The notes under the pieces are model-generated. The model saw nothing but the letters and a program-made list of their open reading frames with translations. It did not search any database and was not told the DNA's origin. This document shows positions 11,158 to 22,859 of a DNA stretch of 64,000 bases, piece by piece (the stretch's first letter is position 1; the number at the start of each line of letters is the position of its first letter). Both the position numbers and the translations under genes were made by a program. This stretch comes from Eudorina sp. 2006-703-Eu-15 (Eukaryota; Chlorophyta; Chlorophyceae; Chlamydomonadales; Volvocaceae), in NCBI GenBank assembly GCA_003117195.1, contig BDSI01000001.1, positions 620,001 to 684,000 on the forward strand. Reading direction: 5' to 3'.

Positions 11158-14100
11158 TCAGATGCCGCGCCGCCGCCCCGCCTTGTCGTACGCCATGCCG
11201 AACTTGTCGACCACCTCGTTCGCAACGTTGGTCCCACGGGTCATGGCCGCCAAGTAGAGCGTCAGCAGAGTGTCGTTGTACTCCTGCAATAATGCCGTAT
11301 ACCCAACGGTCAAGAAGGGCGGTCCGCGACGTGCACGTCTTAAGATGTTGGGATATCAAATCGGTGGATCGCTGTCGATGTGACGGCGTGGGTTGAAATT
11401 TGACTGCGCAAATGACGCGCACCGCCTGACAAAGGGCGCTGATCAATTTGGGTACTCCCAACCGTGACTTCCATCTCGAACCCTGTCCATCCAGCCCGTC
11501 TAGGAACAAAGGAGAACCCATTCGTTACGCAGCACATGCGCCACACGCGAGGCCGCACCGTCGCACAAGGCTCCGCCGGCCCCCTGCCCAGCCCCCAGCC
11601 GCCCGGGTCAGCCACAGCCGCGGCCCTCGGCCGCCCGGACAACCCGCCGCCCTGCCCCGCCGGCTCCCCTCCAAGTGGCCGCCCTCACTCACCGTGAGGT
11701 ACTCCCGGTTGAAGGCGTCCGTGTCGCATGCGGGCAGGCTGTTGATCAGGCTGCTCACCTGGCGGGTGGGGAGGGAGCGGCCGAGGGCGCCGTCGGCGGG
11801 GCGCAGTCGGGGGCGCAATGAAGCAAGCAGGCAGCAGCGGGTCCTTCGTACCACACCCACCGCGCGCCACGGAGCAGAGACGATGGGGCACTGACCACCG
11901 ACCACCGTGTACCCTCAACCGGTGGTCGCTTGACGCCCAACTGAAAACCCTAGCCCGGGGGTCTCCATCCCGGGGGTCTCCACTTGGCGCAGTGCGGCCG
12001 GCCGGAGCGCACCCTCACGCACACCGACTACATCAAGGACGTGCATCGCCTACCCGGGGACGGCCGTCCTCCCCATTGAATGAGACCCTCCATCCCGCCA
12101 ACTCCTTGCGCGGAACCTTCCCCCCTCCCCCCAACACCGCCCGCGCCCCCGCCCCTGGCGCCGTCCCTACCCTCCGCCCCGTCCCGTCGGAGCTACCCCA
12201 TGAGCCGCATGTGCCCCGCCTGCGTGAGTCACGACCACCCACCTGGCGCAGCAGACTGTGAGGGTACGGCACCGCCGCCTCGCCGGTCCCCGCCGCCGCC
12301 GTGTCCGCCGCCACCCTGCCGAGCGCGCCGTGAATGAGTCGGAGCCTCTCCAGCAGCATCTTGATGGCGCTGTGCATGGAGGCCAGCTGGGCGCTCACTG
12401 CACGTGGCGCGCCGCCGGCGGGTGGCATCGGCATCGGCATCGGCAGCGGCAGAGGGGACGAGGCGAGGAGGCGGGTGGTGGCAGCGGCAGTGGGGACGAG
12501 GCGAGGAGGCAGACGAGGGAAAGGGCGTGGGGGCCAAGAGAGAAGAGCCCGGGCACACCCAAGCTGAACATGCAGCAGAGTGCCGGAGACCTCTGGTTTT
12601 AAAACGCGACGGAGAGGCGAGGTGCGGGGGAAGGCTTCCTGCGAGGCCACCCGAGAGCTCGCCACTGCTTCTCCGCCATCTCCCTCCCTCAGCATAACAT
12701 CACCACTTATTCACCACTTATTCACATACGTTGCATGGGTGGGGCGTTGGTTTGGATCGGCCGTTGGTTCCCTCCAAACACGTACGTCGTCACGTACGTC
12801 GTATAACTTTTAAAACACTCAAGGCCCACCGCTCAAGGCCCACCGCCCGTCCGTGGGTCCCTCCTGGTACAGCAAGCACTGTGCGCGCCCGTGCGACTCA
12901 CGTTGCTCCGAGCCCGTTGCCCGGCCGCTCGGCAGGATGCGGGCCACCTGGTCCACGCCGATGCGCTCCGCGTCGCTCGTCTCGATCGAGTACGGCGCTC
13001 GTACAAACACGAGCCCGGGCGCGCCCGAGTCGGGCGACAGGTGCAGCTCTGCGGGTTTTGGCGTCATGTCAGCCCTTTGCGGCCGATTCCAGCCGGCAGC
13101 AACTATTGCCAACGAACTATTGCCAACGAACAATCGTTGTCGTACCCGTCTCGTACAACGCCACGGGCAGGTCCTTGCGGCTGTGGTCGACGGTGGGGTC
13201 CAGGAGGAGGAACACCGGGCCCTCCACCACCTCGGAGATCTGAGGGAGGGGGCGGGCGGCGGCGAGAGGGTTTCGGAGCGGTGGCGGCTGAGCACGAGCG
13301 GACGCGGAGAGTGGAGGGGAGGGCATTGCACCAAACTCTCCGTTCGTTTAATCGCTTAATCGCTTTTTGCCAAGCATACGGTATCGACAGGCGGTCCTCA
13401 AACCCCATTCGCAGCCTCCCAACCCCGCAATCGCTTCAATAGGTCGACCAATTTCCTGTAGCCCCCTTACGTCATAAGACAGCGAAAGACAGCGAAACCG
13501 CGAACCCTCATACCCTCCCCCAACACACACGGACACACGCCCCCGGTTGTGGGCCAGGCGGATCGCACCTTTCGGTGACACTGCATGTGGAGGTCTGTCG
13601 CGGTGGAGCCGGTGGCGTACCAGCCCACTACGTCCAGAGTCTTAAACACCTGCTTGTCTGTGGGGTCAGGTTGGGTTGGGACGCGGCGGGGGCGGGGGGG
13701 GGGCTGAGGCGCGGGTGGCGCGGTGGGGGCTTTCCCGGTTGTTGGGTGCGCTTGGTGAGGACGGCGGCGCCACAGACAGGGCAGCACGCGGGGATTGCGC
13801 GGAGCAGGGCGGCGAGGCAGGGCTGCGGGGAGGCCCGCCGCGGCGCCGAAGCTGTATAGAACGCGGCGTTCTCGCGCTCTGCCGACGTACACGACGTGCG
13901 TCCTTGACGTCTGATATGCATGTGCGCTTGAGCTGATGGCAATGAAGCTTGGGGCCCTATCTGAATTGGGACCCGGTGCGACCCACATTGCTCCTGCTTC
14001 TTCAGCAGAAAGGGGATGTCCACCTCCACGGCGCCATCCGCGGCGGTGTTGTAGCGCACTTCAAATGAGTTGCGGATGTCGACGGTGCGGCCGCTTTGGC

Positions 14101-14495
14101 TGCCCAGGACGCAACCCAAGACCGCGGGGGTGGGCGCACCCGGGGCGGCAGCGCCCGGGGTGTTGGCCCGGGTGCGCGTGTGGTGGTCGCTGACGTTGAT
14201 GAGGACAAGCTGCGGTGCAGGGGGTCCGAGTCGGTGCTTCAGAGCAGCTTCGGTACACGCACGGTACCGCAGCGCACAAGGGAACAAGAGTCCACTAAGC
14301 ATGTCAATCTCATGTGCTCGCACCATGTCGTTTACTGCATATGTGAGGACCGGAAAATGCAAACAACTTGGGCATGGAGTCAAGTGATCTTGGCCAGGCG
14401 CGCAGCGGACAGCGCGGACAGAGATTCAAACTTACGGGGTGTAGTTTCCATTCTAATCCTGAAGTGCTCTGACGTGTGCCTGTATCCGTCTCCAT
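11158..14495 (-). CDS. CSN6: COP9 signalosome subunit 6, 319 aa
   Basis: CSN6 is the non-catalytic MPN subunit of the COP9 signalosome, which removes NEDD8 from cullins. Eight exons: 14495-14436, 14209-13987, 13657-13569, 13239-13146, 13048-12902, 12397-12243, 11758-11693, 11283-11158; all phases agree. The protein starts METDTGTRQ. Conserved CSN6 stretches follow in order: LHPLVLINVSDHHTR, QYKQVFKTLDVVGWYATG, DLPVALYETELH, DAERIGVDQVAR, MHSAIKMLLERLRL, LRQVSSLINSLP, EYNDTLLTLYLAAMTRG, NEVVDKFGMAYDKAGRR. The MPN domain lacks the HxH metal site of CSN5, as expected for this subunit, and the length matches plant CSN6 (about 317). The start is set by the short first exon ending in KLHP. It is divergent from the rhomboid gene at 14939. 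Confidence 0.95.
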
Positions 14496-14938
14496 TCTGC
14501 CCTAGCAGCCCGGTGTCGTGTTGTGACCCGTCACCACGTATAACCTAGCAATAGTCCAATAAATTTTAATAATGATCAATTTGTAAGGAGGAGAATAAAG
14601 GAACGCGTTACGTGGTCGCTTCCTCCCCGTTTAGCACAGATCGATCAGGATTTCCTACATCGGTTCTTAAAAATTGCTTGACAGGAGAAACAGTTTTGAC
14701 GTTGTCAGGCTGCATCTTGCGCACGCACGGGGTCTCCGACATGTCCGTACGGCGAAGTTTTGGAGTCGCGACTGGGTAGCCCAAGTCACCTTTTCAGGGA
14801 ATCCTTCCAAGAGCATTGAATTGCTTGTTATATGCACAGTGGTTACCTTTCCTACCTGTGGCAACTTGATCCTGCACTAACAGTTCTTTTTCATCTAACG
14901 TTGTCGTGTGCGCACCCTTGGAAAGGCGTTCCTTAAAG
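14496..14938. promoter_or_regulatory. Shared intergenic region between divergent CSN6 and rhomboid genes
   Basis: Only 443 bp separate the two start codons, so both promoters and 5' UTRs must lie here. The part from 14540 to 14700 is markedly AT-rich. No individual factor site can be named. Confidence 0.6.
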
Positions 14939-17357
14939 ATGAGGACAATATGCATCACTGCTCCAACTGCAATTGCCAGTAGCAGTCATCATTGCAGCGA
15001 TCCATTGGCATCCAAGAGGCTTGCGTCATTGCCGAAGCTTCCCGGACCGCTGATAAGTTCGTCGACGCCCAGGAGTGCGCTTAAGGTCCTTTCCTTTTCA
15101 CCTCCTGGTGCAAAGCTTGCGCCCAAGTGCAGGCGATCTGTCGCAACGGCGGCCGGCAGGGACCTTTCGACGACGCCATGGTCGGGTGCGTTTTCGTCTG
15201 AGATGGCTCACAGGCGTGCCCATCTCGGCGGTGGTTGTGGTTGTCAGTCTTCTCCACCAATTCGGCAGACACGCCGAATTCCTTTCTAGTGTGGGCTGCA
15301 CATGACCAGGTGCTGGTCGTGGGGTCGTGGCAAGCGAATCAGGTAGTTAGGGATAGTTTCGCAGTTACCATCGACGATCGTCGCACCGCAGATGGCGCTG
15401 CCTCCCGCTTTCGTCTGAGCCACACGCATCTTCCACCATCCCGTTCGAGCAGCTCGCGTCCTTCAACCTTCCCGCATGTTATGCGCACAAACAACCCGCG
15501 TTACCCGCGCCGCGGCTTCCATGTACCCCTCCCGTTCGTTCGTTACAGGTCCCCCGGACGGCCGCAACAGCGGCAGCAACGCCGCTAAGCACACCCCCGC
15601 CGTCCCACCACCCGGGGACGGCCCCTCCCTGGACCTGAGCGCCGGCATGGCGGCCCTCATCCTGGCCAACGCGGCCATTTTCGCAGGCGCCGCCTTCGCC
15701 AAGCTGCCGCTGCTGGCCGGAATGGCCCTGTACAACGCCAACGGCGCCTGGTGGCAGGTGGGTTGCGCTTTCCACAGCGCACGGAAGGTCATCAGAGGGG
15801 GTCCCGACTGCACTGTACAGCTTCGCGAGGGTACGGCAACTAGATATCGTACACCGGTAACGCACGGCGGCGTGCAGGAGGGCGGCTGGGGCCGTGAGGG
15901 GGCGTGATCCGTGGTGGAAGTGCGCACGCGTGTCTGGGGGCCATTCGGCGGTCGTGGGTCGTGAATCCGATCCGATTCGATCCAATCCGCCGCAAATAGT
16001 GTATTAGCCCCAGGTTAGCACCCGGCGGGCGGTCCGCTCCCACCACGGTCCATCAGGGCACAGCTCGCATCTCGGGGCACAGCTCGCATCTCGTACAGTC
16101 CGTGCGCCACACGAGCGCAGTACAATCAGCCCGAACGTCCACCAAATGAGGAGAAAAACACCCAAGCGGTCTACGGGGTGCAGCAGGATGGCTAGTGGCT
16201 GCAGCTCAGCGCTGCCAGGGGATGGGGATGGGGTGGGGATCAGACCGTGCAGTCAGTCTTGAGCTGGGCGGCAGGCCCCGTTTCATGGCGCGCCGTCCCC
16301 GCACCCCGACCTCCCCTCCGTCCCCGTAGTACGGCACCTCTGCGTTCGTACACGCAAACCTGGCGCAGCTCTCCCGGAACATGTTCCTGCTCTGGCTGTG
16401 GGGCAGCTCGCTGCGGCGGGTGGTGGGCGGCCCGGGCGTGTGGTTCACTTACATCGTCTGTGCACTGGGTGAGTACGGTTGTACGGCACTGTACTGCTGG
16501 ATGGCCGAATACGGTTGGGGCCCCAGCCCAGTGTGGCGGGTTGGCCATTGGCCGCTTCGCGCAGCGGTTACGCCGAAGGATTGGGCACCGTGAAGTACGG
16601 CGGCATCAGTCCATGGAGGTCACATGCCACATTGAAAGGGAGGCGCCTGATGCCAGCCGAACACCCCGGGGTGACGTCCTGGTGGATGGGTTTGCACGGG
16701 CGGCAGCGCGGCCGCGGCGCCGGGAGCCCGCGCGCAGTCTCCGTTGTTCCATTGCCGTGCAGGTACTGGTACCTCGCCACTAAAATATTTCGAGTGTTCC
16801 TGGGTGTGCCCGGGTTCGAATCTGGGTTTCAATTTTCTTTTTCTTTCAACCCCTCGTCACTCAACCCCTCGTCGCGCACTCCCTCAGGCTCCAATATGGC
16901 GGCTACCTACGCACTGGGCGCCAAGGTAAAGGCCGGTACGGCACTTCTGGGCGTCGCCGCCTCCGGCGGCTGCGCGGGCGTGGCGCTGGCGGCTCTGGCG
17001 CTGACGGCTCGGCCCTCCCTCCGGTGGCTCATCGGCGCCGGGCTCGCCGTACAGTTCACGCTTCCGGCGCTGCTGGCGGCGCCTGTGCCGTACATGCCAG
17101 CCGTCGCCGGCGGCGCAGCGGCCGCGGGCCAAGGGGCGCTGACGCGGCTGCTGCCTTCGTGGCTGACGGCGGCGGCGGGCGACCAGTTTGGGACGGCTAC
17201 GGCTACGGCCGTGGCAGGGACGGGAGTCGGCAGTAGCACGGGCCTGGGGGCGTTCTTGACCGCCCTCAAGTCTCCGGCGATGTCATGGCTGTGGGGCGCA
17301 GCTGCGGGCGCGCTCGTAGTGTTCCTCCTCGCCAAGATTCCGGTGCCGGCTGAGTGA
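14939..17357 (+). CDS. Plastid-type rhomboid-family protein, probably protease-dead, 354 aa
   Basis: Four exons: 14939-15185, 15549-15757, 16330-16468, 16888-17357; all phases agree. An in-frame start at 14906 is also possible. Exon 1 encodes a Ser/Ala/Arg-rich leader of about 80 residues resembling a chloroplast transit peptide. The rhomboid core follows: SAFVHANLAQLSRNMFLLWL, a GVWFTYIVCALG helix, VAASGGCAGVALAALAL (the GxSG region, Ser224) and a last helix MSWLWGAAAGALVVFLLAKI. In active rhomboids the last helix carries the catalytic His as A-H-L-x-G; here it reads S-W-L-W-G (Trp332). The loop His of F-x-H-x4-H-L-x2-N is Gln165, and the first Gly of GxSG is Ala222. Peptide-bond hydrolysis is therefore unlikely. 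A chaperone or substrate-binding role is inference. Confidence 0.8.
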
Positions 17358-17887
17358 TGAGGGCGGACTGGACTGCACCCGACTGCGCTGGCGTTACACC
17401 GGGTTAGGTTGCGACGTTGTCGCCTGCACTTCAGTACGCCGCCGTGTGTACACAGCAGTGGCACCACGAGTGACGAGGCGGATGCGCCTGCCTTGAACCG
17501 GTGGGACGGTATGCGTGGCAGGGGTTGTAGCCAGGGCGCGACACCGCCTGGGGACATGAAAACAACAGGAGCGAGGAGCTGCAGCGCATGGGGCGCGACG
17601 GGAGTAAAGCCGCAGCTGGATTGTTGCAGCTGGATTGTTATTATCCTGGAGTAAGAGGGCGGTGCGGTCCGGGGTGTGGGTCGCATTCTCCAGTGTTGCG
17701 GATAATTCCAGATGCGTCGTACTGCGTTCCGTCCGCGGAACCCACTGTTGGTTGGTTGTGATGCCTCGAAATATTTTTTAAGGACACACAGTTGCAAAGG
17801 GCCCAATGATAGGACAAGGAGTTGTGTACAGCAGTGTAGAAGATGCTGCGTTGCGGCGCGTCAGTGTCCAGTTTCGGCGGTTGCATC

Positions 17888-17892
17888 TGTAA
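17888..17892 (+). terminator. Candidate poly(A) signal of the rhomboid gene
   Basis: The first clear TGTAA after the stop, about 530 bp downstream. This long 3' UTR is within the usual range for this group. Confidence 0.35.
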
Positions 17893-19021
17893 GGGTTCTC
17901 CATGTGCGTCACTGGGGCTCCATAAATAGTGCTGCAGAACGTTCAGTCGTGTTTGGTCTTCGGTGCCTTGGGGTTGCAGCGGGCGATGCCGACGTGGGCC
18001 GGCGGTGCAGGGGCGTGAAATACGTAACGTTTTCAACGGGACCCGCACGCAGGGGGAAGTGGCGTGGAATGGCAGCAAAAGGAGAATCCACTGGTTTCGT
18101 GCAGTTCCTGGTTTCTTTTAATGGAAATGGATGAGGAGCCATTTTTGTCATCTTGTTGCATGACCGTTCGTGCCGGCGCTGCACCCTGCACAGCGGCCGG
18201 AGTGACTGGAGTGCGTAGCAGGATTTTCATGCCGTTTTCCTTATCTTGTCTTACTGGCAACGCATCTGCATCTGTGAGCTCTTCAAATCAACTGACCCTT
18301 TGTTAGGCGCTCTCTGTTAAACTCGCCTCAATATATTGGTATTTAATTTAATATGACTTAATGCTAGGATATGCCATGGTGCGCAGTCTAGGTGGATAAC
18401 TCAATATACGATGGACACGTACGTTACGACCTGAGCCCGAGACAGTATCGGGACACGAGAAAACGCGTATGGTTACTTCAGTTGTACAGTATTCATCGAT
18501 GCATTGAGATGCACTGACCGAAAGCCAGCACATTCTTCCACACTACCGCAGGACATATCCAAAACGGATAGATGTCCAAGGCCATTCGCAGCAATAGTAA
18601 GAGCCCAATTTACTAAGAGTCGTTTCCATTCAGTTATAACCCGTTCCGGTTGTGAAAGGCGTTCGGTAAAACCAGAAACCAAGCGTTCAGAGTGCATTGC
18701 TGCCTATGAGCATTCCGAGTATGAAGATACTTACCCAAGGCCCCATGCAAACAGACTCGAATAAGTTCTAATTCGTCTCCGTACAAGTGCAATGACAACG
18801 GACACGGCAACCGGATTGCAAAGCTGACCCCGGATGTAGAACTGCTGCAGATATCTAAATCTGAATAAAATGGCGAAGAGATTCAGACTAATTAAACTGT
18901 TCTTATCTGTACGGATTCCACTACGTACGCTACCTCCAGACACTTCAAACCGAGGGGAAAAAGTGGCTTTTGTATTTCTTCAAGTATGGTACTGACTTAG
19001 TGTCGTTAGGTCACGCTATCC
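17893..19021. other. Intergenic, AT-rich from about 18300
   Basis: No supported gene. The part from 18300 to 19000 is notably AT-rich with only short frames. It should contain the promoter of the cyclase gene starting at 19022. Confidence 0.4.
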
Positions 19022-22000
19022 ATGTGCCTCGGCGGTGTGTGGGCGAAATTGTGGCGTGGACTCGGAACGACTCACCTTGGCAAGGACCTTTCGCTCAGCC
19101 GCATCAGTGAAGAGCGTAAGAGCGTTCACGTGAACGCAAATACCGTTCCAAAGGTAATCGGGAGTCGCGGCCGTCGCCTATCCTTGTGCTGGCCGTGTGA
19201 AGGCAACGCTGGTCTGGTTTCCACGATATGCACCGCTGCTGCGCCAGGCCACAAGCAATCCTGCCGCTGGTCTATCGCACGTACAAACCGATGAGCAGAC
19301 GAGCCCTGAAACCCAAAGCGGCCCCAGTACCGCAGCCCCTGAGGGCGTTGATGTTATCCGGGCGGTGCAGCTCAGCAAGCCGCCGCCGCTCACTCCGGAG
19401 CAACCCAAGGTGTGTGGTGCGGCAGCGGGGCGAAGCGGAGGAATATGCAACCGTCGCCCGCACCCAAGAACCCTCTCCCGGTAGTCGGGCGGCTCCGGTT
19501 CCTACCGCCATCCTCCGAGTCTCATATGCCGCTTCCGTACTGAACCTCTCTGATTGCTTCCGTACACGCAGTCACTCCGTGACAAGCTGCTGCTGGAGTC
19601 TTCCACCTCAATCATCACGGTATTCGCAGCGGACGATGGATCCATCCTGTTTCAAAATTCAAACAGCATCGCGTACTTTGGCGACCGGACGGCGGTTCCC
19701 GCCCACGCCGCGGCCGCCGTCACCGTCCAGACGGAGGAGCCGGTGGAGCGTGACGGTGGGTTTGGCTACAGCGAACATCCAAATCCAAACCCAAATCCAA
19801 ACCCAAATGCAAACCCAAACCTAAACCCCAACCCCCAAGTCCGAATCCACTAGCAATGCCAAGCCCCGTGCGGGGTTCACAGGGCTGCTGGCTGCTGCAG
19901 ACCGGATACCCGGCGTACATGGAGACGATACATGGCCGAGCATCGCGAAACAGCATCGCGTGTACGGAACGTCGAATGTGCATACCGAGGGGGGCCGACC
20001 GAGGGTCCCAGGCTTGCGGGCACCTGGGCGGAAAGGAAAGGAGGAAGTGCACCGGGGAGTCGTGCCCCTTAGTTCCGTAGCTTGCACGACACGAGGCATG
20101 CCTCTAAAAGCGTGCATGGGGGCACGTTTGAGCCGTTATTGAATGGCCCAGATCCAGATCCGGATCCAGATCCAGAGCCAGATCCAAGGACTGTCCGCAG
20201 CTATCGGCGTCGGCCTCCGCTGTGGCTTCCCGGTGGCCCTTCCCGTTGCCCTTTCTCTCACAGACGGGGGCGAGACCTTGCAGCTGGAGAGCAGCAGCCC
20301 GCTGAGGCAGCTGTTCGCTGCCGAACCCGACAAGCTGCAGAGGCTGCTGAGGGAGGTCGTCGGGAACCGGGGCCCCGTTCCGCGGGGCGGTGTGCAGCGA
20401 TCCTGGAAAGGTGAGATCCGGGGCCCCTCCTCAGGATAAGGGGGATCCAGGATCCAGGATCGCCAAAGGCCGCCGCGCGGGCGCCGCATGAGGGGCTTCG
20501 GCGTGTATGGACCGTTGTGCGGCGTTGTGGCTTGTGGGTACAAAATATCTTGCAGATCTCTTACATATATCTCACACAATTGCCACCCCCTGGCAACAGC
20601 GCAGCCTCAATATGTCCGCCGACGTCCTTTATTGGTCCCCCCTTCCCTTCTGCCTCATCTCCGGTTGCAATCGTTTACAACCGATGGCGATTCGGACACA
20701 ATCCGTTGCCATTCGGTTACAACCGGTTGCTTCCGTTGCAACGAACACGAAACACGCCGGCAGGCATCGTGCGGGTTCCGCCGACGCTGGCACCTCCAAC
20801 GATCGTCGTACCGGACGCCGCGAGTCTGCCAGGACGGCCAGCGGAGGCCATTGGCGCCCTCGCATTGGCAGCGGAGGTCGGCTTGCCGCTGACGGAGGAG
20901 GAGGACGGCGCGGAGTTCCCCACACTCACCCCGGCCGCAGCACCCCGGCCAGCCGCCGCGGCCACGATTCTGCCCTCTGCATCCGCCGGCCGCCCGTCGT
21001 GCCGGGTGCTGTCCGTATTCGGCCTTAGGGCTCCTATATCGGGGCCCTCCGCCGCACCACCACGCCTCGGCGACGGCGCCGCCGCCTCCATGCACTCTGG
21101 CCAGGATCCCGCTACCGGTCCTTCCCTGGAGGCGTTCAGCCATGGGAGCGCCAGCCGCTACCCGTTCCTGGAAGCCGGCACGCGTTGGGCTCCGCAGGAG
21201 GGGCCGGCGGCGCCGCCGGTGGCAGCGGATGCTGTGGCGTGTGCGCCGCCGCGTGTCCGGCACTCGAGCTTCGGCCTTGTGGAATACGGTTTGGGACCCC
21301 AGCACCAGCACCAACAGCACCACTGCCCGCAGCAACAGCACTACCAGCAGCAGCAGCAGCAGCAGCCAAGACTCGCCCCGCTTCAGCCGCCCCGTGGTCC
21401 CCTCTTGTCACCCCAAACTTCGCTGACTCGGCGGCCGCCGGTGCTGGTCCGTGGCGGCAGCAGCAGCAGGTACGGCGGCGCCGCGGCGGCGGCGGAAGCG
21501 GCGGCGGTCCCGCCGCCGCCGCTGTCGCCGCCGGACCAGTCCATCAAGCGGCCTCGGAGCGGGCCCCTGTCCTGGCGGGTCCTGAGTCTCAGTCGACAGC
21601 CGGGGTGTGAGGGCGCTGACGCCGGGCCCCAGGCCACCTCACGGTCCGTCGAGACGGCTAGGGACATTCGTACTCCCTCAAGCGCCTCGGGGCACGGGTC
21701 GCCGCACCCGCGGCGCGTCTGGGCGACGGAACCGACGGCGACGCTGACGCGCCGCTCCCTGGCGGCGCTGCGGGGCGTCGACGCCGACTGCGGCGGCGCG
21801 GCAGCCGCCGCGGCCGCGGCGGCGGCGGCAGCACCGCCGCCGCGGCCCGCCGCGGAGCGGCCGCTGGGTCAGCTCGACGAGCGGCAGCGGGCGGTGGAGT
21901 CCCTTTGGTCCGGAAGTGGCCCCCTGGCCACGTCTGTCCTATCTCTGATGGTGAATGAAAATCAGAATCTCGCCAGGTCCATCCTGATGATTTCGATGGA

Positions 22001-22818
22001 GCACAGCGCCGCGGCGGCGGCGACGGCGCCCCGCGACCGGGCCAGCTCCGCCTGCGGCGTGCTGCCGGCGTCCATGACGCACCCGCTGGTCCTCGACGCC
22101 GCCGCCGCCAGAGCCACGGGGCCGAGTGGCGCGGCGGCGCTGCAGCCCCTGCTGCTGCAGCAGGTCTGCGACCGCTTGGCGCTGCCGCCGGGCCAGAGCT
22201 ACGCCTCCGCGCCGCCGGTGGTGCGGCCGCCGCAGGGGCAGGGGCAGGGGCAGGGACAGCATCGCATGCTGCGGCGGCCGAGCCGTTTGTCCATCGCGGC
22301 CGTCGGAGCCGTGTCCCGACCCAACTCGGGCAACAGCGGCGCCTTGATGACTGCCCTCGGCAGCGGCGGCGCCGAAGGCCGTACGACGGTCGTTGGCGTC
22401 ACGGATGACGAACGGCACGTCAGCAGCGGCCTGCCCGTGCGAGTGGCTGCTGGCGGCGCTGCGGCCGCGTCGTCAAGTGCCGTACTCTCCGTTGCCGGGC
22501 GATTGTCAGGTCAGTTGAGCGGCGCCGTTGTCGATGTGGGGATGGTCCGGCCGACGACGACGACGACGACGACGGCAGCGGTGGGTAGCACCGTCAGGGA
22601 ACTGAGCCCTCCACAGGCCTTCTGTGTGCCGCCGCTGGCGGCCGCCGCGGAGGCGGGTGAGGCGGCGCTACAGCTGGCTCGGGTCCTGGGCAGCAGCAAG
22701 CAGCGCGACGGGGCTGTAGCAGCGCCCCATCAGACGAATGGGCCCTTGGCCGCTGCAGCCCTCCGAGGGCCATCGGACGTCAGACGGGCTGACAGCGGCG
22801 GTCGCGGCGACAGTGGTC

Positions 22819-22859
<41 letters not shown>

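Noticed and set aside
16799..16830. tRNA gene suggested by GGGTTCGAATCTGGG
   Set aside because: No acceptor stem or anticodon arm can be built around it. Kept only as a B-box-like repeat observation.
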